The notes under the pieces: model-generated
Told to the model about the DNA's origin: nothing
The model's input: only the letters and a program-made list of their open reading frames with translations
Database searches by the model: none
From: Pseudidiomarina aestuarii
GTDB taxonomy: Bacteria; Pseudomonadota; Gammaproteobacteria; Enterobacterales; Alteromonadaceae
DNA length: 64,000 nt
Assembly: GCF_003987355.1 (NCBI RefSeq)
Contig: NZ_PIPR01000002.1
Span: 1 to 64,000 of the forward strand
Direction: 5' to 3'
Shown here: positions 28,084-37,741 of the stretch, one piece after another
Layout of the letters: every line of letters begins with the position of its first letter
How positions within the stretch are numbered: position 1 is the first letter of the stretch
Program-made: the position numbers and the translations under genes

Positions 28084-28746
28084 CTAGTTGTATACCCGCT
28101 CAAGACATCTATTTAGAGAATCATACTCCCAAAATTCGACATCTGATGGAATGAGATGGCTATTTGTTCGCAGATAATAACTTAGCAATGTTTCATTTCG
28201 CTTCTCAGAGAAGTCTCGAAGTACCACCATAATCTTTCGGAATTTTGCTGGCGCTGCGAGGAAGTAATACATAGCTTCATTCCAAGTGGTCATTTTGGCA
28301 CTGGGTACATTATTTCCTGAAGTCCATCGGTGTGATTTGCATTCGACTAGAATGCGTTGTTCTTCACAACCAAGGTCGAATGCGTGCCCCTTTTTGGAGC
28401 CAGCGATTCCCACTTCTACAGAGACATTTTTTTGAAGGCGCATGCCGAGGTCTGCGAAGGCTTGCAAGACAGCAGACTCGAAATCCCGACCTACATGGGC
28501 ATTCGAGATAGAGCCGATTCTTTGATGTGGCTTATCCTTTGGATCTTGACGTGGCCTCAAGCTTACTTTCTTATGCCGTTCGCAAAGCGTTGCCCAGAAT
28601 AATTCATAAGGCATTACATTTTCGTGTTTCGCCTTCCAATGTGCGTCAATACCCGTCCAACCGTCGCCCATAAATACATGACCGCAAACTGGGCAATGCT
28701 TCTCATCATTGAATGGAGTGTTTTTCTCACAGCAGAAGCAAGTCAT
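28084..28746 (-). CDS. Zinc-ribbon protein with PD-(D/E)XK nuclease-like domain
   Basis: The 220-residue protein has an N-terminal Cys-rich module with two knuckles (CFCC near residue 3 and CPVCGHVF near 18), then DAHWKAKH. The C-terminal half follows the restriction-endonuclease fold order: GRDFESAVLQAF helix, HAFDLGCEEQRILVECKSHRW with the D...ExK signature (VECKSH), and a helix with NEAMYYF. A role as a DNA nuclease in defence is inferred. AGGATAT lies 8 nt before the ATG. It sits 39 bp downstream of the membrane-protein gene on the same strand, possibly the same operon. Confidence 0.65.
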   Translation of the reverse strand: MTCFCCEKNTPFNDEKHCPVCGHVFMGDGWTGIDAHWKAKHENVMPYELFWATLCERHKKVSLRPRQDPKDKPHQRIGSISNAHVGRDFESAVLQAFADLGMRLQKNVSVEVGIAGSKKGHAFDLGCEEQRILVECKSHRWTSGNNVPSAKMTTWNEAMYYFLAAPAKFRKIMVVLRDFSEKRNETLLSYYLRTNSHLIPSDVEFWEYDSLNRCLERVYN

Positions 28747-28785
28747 CCAGATATCCTATATCACTGCGCACTATGTTTGTGCTTT

Positions 28786-29742
28786 TCATTCACTTGTCGT
28801 TTTAACTAAATTGCACTCGAGAACTACATATTTTTCGCTATTTTCAGGGCGATAAGCAAGAACGTGATTTAGTGATTTATCAAGAAAAACAACACCTTTG
28901 ACTGTACTATCAAATTGACACGGATGATGGTTATTAAAATCCAATGTTGTAGCTGTTTTCTCAACTATAGTTGATATATTGGAGCCGGCAACAACACTGA
29001 TAATCAACAGTACATAGCTGCTGATAAAAAAACTAAACTGAGTAACATGTAATTCTCGGTCAGCATCCGTATGAGCAGCTAAGTTTGTAGCTTTAACCTT
29101 AGCTGAGCTTTTGGTATTTTTTTTGAGGTTGAGACTAAGAACTGAAATTACTAGCAGCACCATTGAGAGAATTAGTGTATACGGTGCTGCGACTAACGCA
29201 ACTGCAATAGGCTTAGTGTAACTGAAATGGCTTGGGTCTATCCCAAAATGTTGATTCAAAAGAATATTAGCTTGCCCGCCAAGACTGAAGACCAATAACG
29301 TCACGATTGCCGACCAAAATAGGGCGGGCTCCCACTTTTGGTTAGAAAATCTGCGAGAAAATCTATTTATTAGTGGAGTGAATGAGCAGTACAAGCATAA
29401 AGCTCCAGCTACGACGAACATCCAGAATATGCTTTTCCAAACAATTAACAACGCTAACGACAGTGAGAAGATCGTACAGCCGATAATTCCAGAAAGCTGA
29501 TGGATCTTGTATGCGTGAAAACCTCTCTTTGCAAGCATGTATAACCAGACTGTAGTCATAACAACTATAAAGCTTGTGGCCATGTAAAATTGAATGTACT
29601 GGAGGCGTTTCAAAGTGAAGTCCTCCAATTGCCACCAATTGTGTTGAGCTACCAAGATAGTTGCTGATAAACCGATAAAAGAGATTGCTATCAGTAGTGC
29701 GGTGCTAAATAGAATTTTGCGAATCAAGTTACTATGCTCCAT
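28786..29742 (-). CDS. Polytopic membrane protein of unknown function
   Basis: The 318-residue protein has seven or eight predicted helices (about residues 9-31, 48-70, 83-104, 106-124, 142-160, 178-203, 238-258). A Lys/Ala-rich cytoplasmic loop (KKNTKSSAKVKA) precedes the last helix, and the soluble C-terminal tail (about 260-318) includes HHPCQFDSTVKGVVFLDK. I recognise no family. It is among the most AT-rich genes in the window. It diverges from the restriction operon and precedes the zinc-ribbon nuclease gene, so a membrane component of a defence pair is possible but unproven. The ribosome binding site is weak. Confidence 0.55.
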   Translation of the reverse strand: MEHSNLIRKILFSTALLIAISFIGLSATILVAQHNWWQLEDFTLKRLQYIQFYMATSFIVVMTTVWLYMLAKRGFHAYKIHQLSGIIGCTIFSLSLALLIVWKSIFWMFVVAGALCLYCSFTPLINRFSRRFSNQKWEPALFWSAIVTLLVFSLGGQANILLNQHFGIDPSHFSYTKPIAVALVAAPYTLILSMVLLVISVLSLNLKKNTKSSAKVKATNLAAHTDADRELHVTQFSFFISSYVLLIISVVAGSNISTIVEKTATTLDFNNHHPCQFDSTVKGVVFLDKSLNHVLAYRPENSEKYVVLECNLVKTTSE

Positions 29743-29893
29743 CGGTACTTTGAAATTTCAGAGATCCAAATTATCAACAAACTCTGGTAATGTACGTCAT
29801 AACTTACAACTTTTAAAACCATCACGTTTCTTCAATCAAGACAGTTTGGGAAAGGTCGGGTCCGACTTGGATTAGTGAACATGGAGCACAGGG

Positions 29894-32212
29894 ATGCAGT
29901 CAGAGGCTGATACTAGGGCAAGTTATATTGACCCCGCTCTTGCGGCGGCAGATTGGAAGCCCGCGAACGTAATTCGCGAACATTATTTTACTGACGGCAG
30001 AAAGCTTGCCGGAGGTGTTCGTGGACGACGTTGCTTCGTCGATTATCTGCTTCATAAAGACAATCGCTATCTCGCCATTGTCGAGGCTAAAAAGGAGTCG
30101 GAGCATCCCACTAAAGGGCTTCAACAAGCCATAGATTATGCCAACAAACTTTTGGTGCGTTTTGTCTACTCAAGTAACGGTAAACAGACGTATGAGTTCG
30201 ACCTCGAAACGGGAAAAGGTGAGTATGTCGAGTTTTATCCGACACCTGAGGAGTTGGAGAAACGTTACGCTGGTAAAAACTCCAATCTAGGCCAAGAGCT
30301 TCGGAACGTACCTTTTCATTTAGAAGGCGCTATGCAGCCGCGATACTATCAAGAGCTTGCTGTACATGCGGCTACCGACGCAATAGGGCAAGGTAAGTCC
30401 CGAGTACTTTTGACGTTGGCTACAGGAACCGGCAAAACGTTCATCGCGTTCCAGATTGTTCACAAGCTATTTCAGTCTCGCTGGAATAAAGATGACCCGG
30501 GTTCAAGACGCCCCCGAATTTTATTCTTAGCTGATCGAAATATACTCGCTGACCAAGCAATAAATACCTTTAATCCCTACGAAAAAGATCTCATTAAAAT
30601 TAACGGAGAAGAGGTTCGTAAACGGTCAGGCGTTGTCCCAACTAATGCGCATATTTTCTTCGCGATCTATCAAGCGATTGCCGAGCGTGAAAACATTGAA
30701 GGCTATTATAAGTCATATCCAAGTGACTTTTTTGATCTCATCATGATAGATGAATGCCACCGAGGCAGCGCCAACGAGGAAGGCTCCTGGCGAGCAATTC
30801 TTGACCATTTTAGCAGTGCGGTGCATGTCGGTTTAACGGCTACCCCAAAACGTGAAGCGAACGTTGATACCTATGATTACTTCGGCAAGCCAGCGTTTGA
30901 ATATTCTCTAAAAGAAGGCATAAATGATGGCTTCTTAACGCCATACCGGGTCAAACGAATACGTACTAACCTAGATGAGCTTGTCCTGACAAAAGACGAT
31001 CAAATTCTCGAGGGTGAGTCGGGCCAAGACGTCTATGAAGTAAAAGATTATGATCGGAAAATAACCGTCGATGATAGAACAGATTTAGTCGCAAAGGCAA
31101 TCGTTGACCATATCAAGCCGCTTGATAAAACCATAGTCTTTTGCGAAGACCAGAATCATGCGCTCACGATTCGCGATATGATTAATCAGTATAAAAAAAT
31201 AAGAGACCCGCATTACTGCGTTCGAGTGACCAGCGATGAGGGAAAGGTTGGTCGGGAGCTTTTGGAGAAATTCCAAGACAACGATAAAGACATTCCAACC
31301 ATTCTCACTTCGTCACAGATGCTTACCACTGGCGTGGATGCACGTAACGTGAGGAACGTCGTTCTTGATCGTACCGTTGGGTCAATGGTTGAGTTTAAAC
31401 AAATCGTTGGTCGCGGAACCCGTGTTTTTGATGGTAAAGATTATTTCACTATTATCGATTTTCGTGGTGCGACCAATAAGTTTTATGACAAAGATTGGGA
31501 TGGCGAGCCAGAGGCTCCTGAGCCAAATGAAGCGCGTGAACCAACACCAACTCCCTACCCACCTTCAGAAGCTGACGACAGTGGTAACACATCAGATACT
31601 GAACGAAAAGAGCCCAAAACACGATTGAAGGTAAAGCTGGGCAAACACCGAGAGATTAAGGTCATTGATGTAGAGACTCGCTACATTGATGAAAACGGGA
31701 AACCTCTCACTGTACAGGAGTTTGTCGAACGCCTAATAAATCAGTTACCTGGGCTATTTAAGTCAGCTGACGAACTGAGGAGAACTTGGTCCGATCCAGA
31801 TGAACGCGAGACTTTGCTTGCGAAATTGGTGCAAGCGGGGTTCGACAAAGAGCAGTTAACTGCTCTTCGACGTATGTTTGAAGCCGAAGACTGCGACATC
31901 TTTGATTTATTAGCGTTTCTTGCTTTTGAGCAGCCCATGGAAACCAGGAAAGCACGAGCCGACAACCTACGTACTAACAGAGCTTTCTTTAGCCAATACC
32001 AGCATGAAAAAGCTCAGAAGTTTTTGCATTTTGTACTCAACCGATATGAAAAGAGCGGAAGCACAGAGCTATCTCGTGAACGGCTACCTGCGTTGATAGA
32101 ATTGTCGGGGTTGGGCACCACAAAAGATGCATCCAAAGCATTTGGCGGTAAACCAGCATACTTGCTAGCCGCTTTTAAACAATTACAGCAACAGCTTTAT
32201 GACGTGAATTAA
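29894..32212 (+). CDS. hsdR: Type I restriction enzyme, R subunit (HsdR)
   Basis: ATP-dependent translocase and nuclease of a type I restriction-modification complex, 772 residues. An N-terminal PD-(D/E)XK domain has FVDYLLHKDNRYLAIVEAKKE (D...ExK). The SF2 helicase part has Walker A LATGTGKTF, DECHRG, VGLTATP and the motif VI region QIVGRGTRV, followed by an acidic linker near 545-580 and a C-terminal domain binding the M/S core. GGAG lies 7 nt before the ATG. First gene of a seven-gene operon. The next gene starts 1 nt after its stop. Confidence 0.93.
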   Translation: MQSEADTRASYIDPALAAADWKPANVIREHYFTDGRKLAGGVRGRRCFVDYLLHKDNRYLAIVEAKKESEHPTKGLQQAIDYANKLLVRFVYSSNGKQTYEFDLETGKGEYVEFYPTPEELEKRYAGKNSNLGQELRNVPFHLEGAMQPRYYQELAVHAATDAIGQGKSRVLLTLATGTGKTFIAFQIVHKLFQSRWNKDDPGSRRPRILFLADRNILADQAINTFNPYEKDLIKINGEEVRKRSGVVPTNAHIFFAIYQAIAERENIEGYYKSYPSDFFDLIMIDECHRGSANEEGSWRAILDHFSSAVHVGLTATPKREANVDTYDYFGKPAFEYSLKEGINDGFLTPYRVKRIRTNLDELVLTKDDQILEGESGQDVYEVKDYDRKITVDDRTDLVAKAIVDHIKPLDKTIVFCEDQNHALTIRDMINQYKKIRDPHYCVRVTSDEGKVGRELLEKFQDNDKDIPTILTSSQMLTTGVDARNVRNVVLDRTVGSMVEFKQIVGRGTRVFDGKDYFTIIDFRGATNKFYDKDWDGEPEAPEPNEAREPTPTPYPPSEADDSGNTSDTERKEPKTRLKVKLGKHREIKVIDVETRYIDENGKPLTVQEFVERLINQLPGLFKSADELRRTWSDPDERETLLAKLVQAGFDKEQLTALRRMFEAEDCDIFDLLAFLAFEQPMETRKARADNLRTNRAFFSQYQHEKAQKFLHFVLNRYEKSGSTELSRERLPALIELSGLGTTKDASKAFGGKPAYLLAAFKQLQQQLYDVN

Positions 32213-32213
32213 A

Positions 32214-33995
32214 ATGGAATTAACTTTAGCCCCGAATCCACTCCACGATCAGACGCAAACTTTGACAATCGACAAAGTGGCAACGTTGATTGGTGAAAAT
32301 GGCAGCGGGAAATCAAGTATCTTACAGTCAGTCTTTGAAGATCGCATCAAAGCAGGTCGAGCTCGTGACTATCGAGTAGTCTGCTTTTCCAGTGGGCAAA
32401 ATGAGTCGTTCTCTAAAGCCTTTTCTTCGTATTTGAAGAAGTTAAAGAGAGCTGATGATGCTGAGCAGGTTTATGCGTATTTTTATGATAAATCTTGGTC
32501 CAAGATACTTATTTTCCTTGCAAGCACGTTAATGAAAACTGGTAAGGTCAGAGATTTCCTTCTCGAAAAAGGTTACACAGCGGAAAGCGAAGATGGCTAC
32601 AAAGATGATATACATTCAACTCTCTCTATTCAATTTCGCATTCAAAGCGCGTATGTGACGCAAATTCAGCAGGCACTTAAGAGAGAAGAAAAAGGTGAAA
32701 CAGACACCTTTCGTCAAACGGTATTTCATCGGAATTTAGCAAACTTTATTGAGGAGTGTATCGATGAAGAGTACGAATTCGAGGAAACCATAAGAAGTCG
32801 CACTGTGCGGCTACAATCGGGACAGATTACTCGAATACATTTCTTATCAAACCTATTTGACGACCCGACAAGAGAAGAGCCGATACCGGATGTATACAGA
32901 GAACTGCCAGCGGTTGATTTCTTTACCCAAGCAGCTAGAACAGACGATTTTATACCTAGGTCGAAAATAGGCTTAACTTTCAAAGAAGGTTTAGATTTGG
33001 ATGATTTGAGTGACGGTGAATACCAGCTCTTATTCCTATATGCATTAATCGATCTCTTTGATGCCGAAAATGCACTATTCCTTCTGGACGAAGCTGATTC
33101 GCACCTCCATTACAAGAACGTTGAAAAGCTTTGGTCCTTATTACATAGCATCCAAGGTCATGCCATTACGACAACACACTTGCTGGATTCCATTTCTGCT
33201 AAAGAAAACCGCATTGAACACCTAAAAGTTGTAGAAAATGGTCGCATCAATGAAGACAACAAAATCAAACGGCTAATTAGCCGACTCAGTGTGTTATCTC
33301 GTGCCAAATCCGTTGAGTTTGAAGTATGTGGCAAGCTGCCCAGTATTGCTTTGTTAGATGACTATAACGACTGGATTATTTTTACCAAGTTGGCAGAGCG
33401 TGCAGGCTTGGACGTAGAACGCTTATCTGATGTTCATGCCATGAAAAAGTCATCCAGCTATGCATCTGCTAGCGAGACTTTTGGTAAAGGTAAAATTGAT
33501 TGGTTACACGGCCTAAGCAAGATTGAGTCATCACTTGTAACAACAAAAGTTTTCCTGATTTGTGACAGAGATGAAGCTGCTCTCGAATGGAATGCCAATG
33601 ATGGTGTGCAGATCAATGGGCGTAGCTATCGTAAGCTACTAGCTGCAGTTCAATGGCCTCGCGGCTCGAGTGTCACACCATATTTATTAGCCTGGAAGCG
33701 CCGCGAAATTAAAAACTACTTGCTTTCATATACAGCTTTAGCGCACTACGGTGCAGTGGAACAGATCAATAACCCTGAATTGGTTAGAGCACCATACTAT
33801 CTACAAGAAAATGAACGGGGTGACAATGAAGATATTGGCCGTCTTAACGCAAAACCCGTTATAGATCCGCTGATTAACAGCGATGAAGCAGGGCTCGATT
33901 ACGAAAAACTTCAAACTTATGTCGACCTGATTCCACCTCAAGAGATCAGTGAAGACATCACAAACATGTATAATTTTATTACTGGAAAACTATAA
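32214..33995 (+). CDS. OLD-like ABC ATPase inside the type I operon
   Basis: The 593-residue protein has an SMC/OLD-type ATPase head: Walker A GENGSGKSS (near residue 28), signature LSDGEYQLLFLY, Walker B ALFLLDEADSHLH, and an H-loop in AITTTHLLDS. A C-terminal region carries FLICDRDEAALEWN, which resembles the acidic strand of a Toprim nuclease domain. The layout matches AAA_15/OLD-family proteins. Standard type I systems need only R, M and S, so this is an accessory effector or a separate module. It is 1 nt after hsdR and 3 nt before hsdM, implying co-expression. Confidence 0.75.
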   Translation: MELTLAPNPLHDQTQTLTIDKVATLIGENGSGKSSILQSVFEDRIKAGRARDYRVVCFSSGQNESFSKAFSSYLKKLKRADDAEQVYAYFYDKSWSKILIFLASTLMKTGKVRDFLLEKGYTAESEDGYKDDIHSTLSIQFRIQSAYVTQIQQALKREEKGETDTFRQTVFHRNLANFIEECIDEEYEFEETIRSRTVRLQSGQITRIHFLSNLFDDPTREEPIPDVYRELPAVDFFTQAARTDDFIPRSKIGLTFKEGLDLDDLSDGEYQLLFLYALIDLFDAENALFLLDEADSHLHYKNVEKLWSLLHSIQGHAITTTHLLDSISAKENRIEHLKVVENGRINEDNKIKRLISRLSVLSRAKSVEFEVCGKLPSIALLDDYNDWIIFTKLAERAGLDVERLSDVHAMKKSSSYASASETFGKGKIDWLHGLSKIESSLVTTKVFLICDRDEAALEWNANDGVQINGRSYRKLLAAVQWPRGSSVTPYLLAWKRREIKNYLLSYTALAHYGAVEQINNPELVRAPYYLQENERGDNEDIGRLNAKPVIDPLINSDEAGLDYEKLQTYVDLIPPQEISEDITNMYNFITGKL

Positions 33996-33998
33996 ATC

Positions 33999-35483
33999 AT
34001 GTCATTACAGCAAAAGATCGATCGTATTACCGACATATTACGTCGCGATGATGGCATCAGCGGTGCTATGCACTATACAGAGCAAACCTCATGGGTTCTG
34101 TTTTTAAAATTTCTGGATGATTATGAGTCTGAAAAAGAGGACGAGGCAGTCTTATCCGGCAAAGAGTATCAACCAGTTCTTGATTACGAGCACCGTTGGT
34201 CTAATTGGGCCTGTCCGAAAACAGACAATGGAAAACCGGATATTAATAAAGCTCGTACTGGTGATGATTTGACCAATTACGTTAATAATGAACTGTTTCC
34301 GTACTTAAAAGGATTTGCGAATGCGGCGGCGACGGGCGCAGCGGCCGACCCGAAGTCGTTTAGTTATAAAATAGGTGCCATCTTTCAGTATTTAGATAAT
34401 AAAATCGCTTCTGGTCACACGTTGCGAGAAGTGTTAGATATTGTTGATAACTTGAATTTTCAGTCAGAGACAGACCTGTTTGAACTGTCATTAGTATACG
34501 AGGGCCTTTTACAGAACATGGGCGATGCTGGAGGGTACGCGGGAGAGTTCTATACTCCCCGTCCAGTTGTCCGTGCCATGCTTCAAGTTGTTGACCCTCA
34601 GGCTGGCCAAACGATTTATGACGCTGCTGCGGGTTCTTGCGGATTCTTAGTGGAAGCCTTTGAGCACCTAAAAGCAAAGAGAAACGAGCTTTCAACTCAA
34701 GAGTGGGATTTTATTCAGCGCGATACTTTTTTTGGCTTTGAAAAGACTTCTCTAGCTTATGTTATGGGAATGATGAACATGATTTTACATGGCATCGAGT
34801 CGCCCAACCTGTTTCGTGGTAATACGCTGACTCAAAATATCCGCGATATTCAGGAAAAGGACCGTTATGACATTATTCTTGCGAATCCACCATTCGGTGG
34901 AAAAGAGAAGTCGCAAATCCAGCAAAACTTTCCTATCCAAAGCAATGCAACGGAGTTGCTGTTTTTGCAGCACTTTATGAAAACGCTGAAGAGTGGTGGT
35001 AAAGCAGCCATCATAGTCCCAGAAGGCGTACTGTTTCAAACCAACAGTGCTTTTAAACAAGTAAAACAAGAGTTGCTGGAAAATTTTAACCTGCACACCA
35101 TTTTAAGCCTGCCAGCTGGAGTATTTTTGCCGTATTCAGGCGTTAAAACCAACGTACTGTTTTTTGAGCGCAGCGGCGGTACCAGCGATGTGTGGTACTA
35201 CGAATGCGAGCCCGAGCAAAAGCTCACTAAAAACAAACCGATCACCGATGACCACCTAAAAGAGTTTGTCGAGCTGTATAGCAACCGCGAAACTACCGAA
35301 CGCTCCTGGACAATTTCAGCCAGTAAATTAGCTGAAGACTATGATCTATCTGCCAAAAACCCAGCTAAGCAAAAAGATACCGAGCACCTAGCGCCAAGCG
35401 ATATTCTCAAACAAATCCGTAATAAGGAAAAGTTGGTGTCTAGCCTCTTAGACGAAATTGAAGACCTGTTGGTGGAGAAGTAA
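33999..35483 (+). CDS. hsdM: Type I restriction-modification DNA methyltransferase (HsdM)
   Basis: N6-adenine methyltransferase of 494 residues that protects host DNA and forms the M2S core. The N-terminal helical domain (MSLQQKIDRITDILRRDDGISGAMHYTEQ) is followed by SAM motif I, DAAAGSCGFLVEAF, and catalytic motif IV NPPFGG. Spacing to the upstream ATPase gene is 3 nt and to hsdS 2 nt. Confidence 0.96.
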   Translation: MSLQQKIDRITDILRRDDGISGAMHYTEQTSWVLFLKFLDDYESEKEDEAVLSGKEYQPVLDYEHRWSNWACPKTDNGKPDINKARTGDDLTNYVNNELFPYLKGFANAAATGAAADPKSFSYKIGAIFQYLDNKIASGHTLREVLDIVDNLNFQSETDLFELSLVYEGLLQNMGDAGGYAGEFYTPRPVVRAMLQVVDPQAGQTIYDAAAGSCGFLVEAFEHLKAKRNELSTQEWDFIQRDTFFGFEKTSLAYVMGMMNMILHGIESPNLFRGNTLTQNIRDIQEKDRYDIILANPPFGGKEKSQIQQNFPIQSNATELLFLQHFMKTLKSGGKAAIIVPEGVLFQTNSAFKQVKQELLENFNLHTILSLPAGVFLPYSGVKTNVLFFERSGGTSDVWYYECEPEQKLTKNKPITDDHLKEFVELYSNRETTERSWTISASKLAEDYDLSAKNPAKQKDTEHLAPSDILKQIRNKEKLVSSLLDEIEDLLVEK

Positions 35484-35485
35484 GC

Positions 35486-36604
35486 ATGGAGCAGGTTCTA
35501 TATTCATTGCCGGATGACTGGGAATATAAGAAGCTTAAAGCACTCATAAAAATGCACTATGGCAAGGCATTGAAAGCATGTGATCGTGTTGAAGGTGAAG
35601 TGCCTGTATTTGGCTCTAATGGTGTTGTAGGAAGCCATAATGAGTGCTTGTGGTCTGAACCTACGGTTGTTATTGGTCGAAAAGGTTCAGTTGGTGAAGC
35701 AAATTTCTCTCTCACTCCTTCATGGACGATTGACACTGCGTACTATGTAGAAATTATCGACCACGACGTATTAGATCTAAAATATTTCTTTTATTTTGCA
35801 GATCGGTTCGATGCTTCGTCTATCTCCCAAAAAGGGGTTAAACCAGGTATTAACCGAAATGATTATTTGGATTTGAACCTCCCTCTGCCTCCATTCAGTG
35901 AACAAAAACGCATCGTTGAAAAACTCGATGCATTGTTCACGCGCATCGACACCGCCATAGAGCATTTGCAGGAAAACCTTGTCACATCGAAGTCGTTGTT
36001 AGCTAGTGCGTTGTTCGAGAAATTTCACCAAGAAGTTAACTCAACGCCCATTAAAGAAATTTTCAATGTTTATAACGGGCGAGCCTATAAAAAATCCGAG
36101 CTTCTTGATTCGGGAAAATACAAAGTAATACGAATTCAAAACCTTAAAGGTGGCGAAAACTACTATTACTCTGATTTAGAACTTGATGAAAGCAAATACT
36201 GCGAAAGTGGCGATTTACTTTTTTCGTGGTCAGGCACTCCTGGTACTTCTTTCGGCGCGTTTATTTGGAACGACGAAAAAGCGATTTACCATTACCACAT
36301 TTGGAAAATGGAGCCAAAAGTAGAGATAGCACCCAGATATGCTTATTGGGTACTAAAAGATATCACTGAAGAGGCAATAGCAAACGCCCGAGGCGTAGCT
36401 GGCATGCTTCATATCACTAAAGGGACAATGGAGTCATTTATTGTTTCATTACCGTCATATCAAGCCCAGCAGAAAGTTGCAAAGGAACTGGACGAACTTG
36501 CTTTGAAATCAGAGCAATTACAGACTGAAATCAGCTCAAAAATTGAATCTCTTAAGCATCTTAAAGCATCAATTCTCGATTCAGCATTTAAAGGTGAGCT
36601 CTAA
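35486..36604 (+). CDS. hsdS: Type I restriction-modification specificity subunit (HsdS)
   Basis: DNA-recognition subunit of 372 residues. Two target-recognition domains (about 1-135 and 190-320) are each followed by a conserved helical spacer, the first being LPPFSEQKRIVEKLDALFTR. Two different TRDs imply a bipartite recognition sequence that cannot be predicted by eye. It is normal in length for this subfamily. The gene ends 9 nt before the next ORF, which has its own strong GGAGG. Confidence 0.95.
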   Translation: MEQVLYSLPDDWEYKKLKALIKMHYGKALKACDRVEGEVPVFGSNGVVGSHNECLWSEPTVVIGRKGSVGEANFSLTPSWTIDTAYYVEIIDHDVLDLKYFFYFADRFDASSISQKGVKPGINRNDYLDLNLPLPPFSEQKRIVEKLDALFTRIDTAIEHLQENLVTSKSLLASALFEKFHQEVNSTPIKEIFNVYNGRAYKKSELLDSGKYKVIRIQNLKGGENYYYSDLELDESKYCESGDLLFSWSGTPGTSFGAFIWNDEKAIYHYHIWKMEPKVEIAPRYAYWVLKDITEEAIANARGVAGMLHITKGTMESFIVSLPSYQAQQKVAKELDELALKSEQLQTEISSKIESLKHLKASILDSAFKGEL

Positions 36605-36613
36605 GGAGGGAGT

Positions 36614-37741
36614 ATGAGTGGTGGTCAGACTAAAAATGCCGCGTTAACAACCGCCCTGGCCTTTCATTACCAAGTGCTGATTGGCTTGGAAAAGTGCTTT
36701 GCATTGGAAGAAGGCCAATCTATTTGGTTTGAAAAAGACGGTGATGTGAGCCTTATTTCCCCTAATACTTTAACTTCATCTCAAACGGAAGTGAAAGACT
36801 ATTCGGCAGCACTTACTGACCACCATGAAAACCTCTGGAAAACGCTTAAGAACTGGCTAGCTACCGAGTTCGATCATACCCAATATGGTGTTTTGGTACT
36901 GCATACCACACAGGCTTTTGGTTCAACAACCCAGTTGAAGGATTGGAACACTCAAACTGCTGACCAACGTTTACAAGTATTGAAAGATATTTTCTTTAGC
37001 CGTCCAGAAGATAAGAGGAATGCTGAAAATCCATCAGAAATTATCAAACTACAAAAAGCCGTGATGGCTTGTAATGAAGCTCTGCTAAAAAGTGTACTTG
37101 ATAAAGTAACCTTGTTTACCGAGGCCGATAACGCACAGGATTTAGAACAGTGTATTTTGGCTAAACCTGTAGGCATTCCTAAGAATAATTTAAGTAGTTA
37201 CCTCCAGGGGTTAGTTGGTTTTGTGTATGCACAGGCAACGCAGCATTCATGGAGTATTAGCCAGCAGGCTTTTAAGGCTAAGTGTGAAGAGTTAACAGCT
37301 CTTTTATGTAAAAGGGAATTTACTTTCCCAGTATTCTCAGGCTATGAAGCATCAGATCTTGAGGTCGAACTACATCAAGATAAACTTTTTGTTCAAAAAA
37401 TAGCTGAGATAGAGCATCACGCAATGATCCCCGATGCCATAGGTAATTGGCTAGAGTTGCAAAACTCATTTATAGAACAGCTTGATGAATACCCCTTGTA
37501 TAAAGATAAAACGGTAACTTATCAAAATCAATTGGTAAAAAAATACAAGCTTTCGTATTCAAGTGCTCAACTTGAGTCGGTTGATGCAATTAAAAGCTCA
37601 AAGTTACTTTACAACAAGACCATGCAAGAGCAGCCACTCAACATGGGTAATGATATTCCGCCAATTGAATATAAAAATGGCCTTATCCATGACGCAATGG
37701 ACGATGACGAGCGTGATTTGAAATGGAAGGTTGAGCCATGA
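36614..37741 (+). CDS. Cap4-like PD-(D/E)XK nuclease effector of an ABC-3C/Lamassu-like system
   Basis: The 375-residue protein's N-terminus follows the Cap4/DUF4297 nuclease pattern: a GLEKCFAL helix, SIWFEKDGDVSLI (Glu and Asp), SSQTEVKDYSAALTDHHENLWKTLKNW with the ExK pair in TEVKD. The remaining 270 or so residues are helical and unrecognised. A dsDNA nuclease role is inferred from this motif order. It is preceded by a near-perfect ribosome binding site (TAAGGAGGGAG) and overlaps the next gene by 4 nt (ATGA), the start of a coupled three-gene module. Confidence 0.65.
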   Translation: MSGGQTKNAALTTALAFHYQVLIGLEKCFALEEGQSIWFEKDGDVSLISPNTLTSSQTEVKDYSAALTDHHENLWKTLKNWLATEFDHTQYGVLVLHTTQAFGSTTQLKDWNTQTADQRLQVLKDIFFSRPEDKRNAENPSEIIKLQKAVMACNEALLKSVLDKVTLFTEADNAQDLEQCILAKPVGIPKNNLSSYLQGLVGFVYAQATQHSWSISQQAFKAKCEELTALLCKREFTFPVFSGYEASDLEVELHQDKLFVQKIAEIEHHAMIPDAIGNWLELQNSFIEQLDEYPLYKDKTVTYQNQLVKKYKLSYSSAQLESVDAIKSSKLLYNKTMQEQPLNMGNDIPPIEYKNGLIHDAMDDDERDLKWKVEP

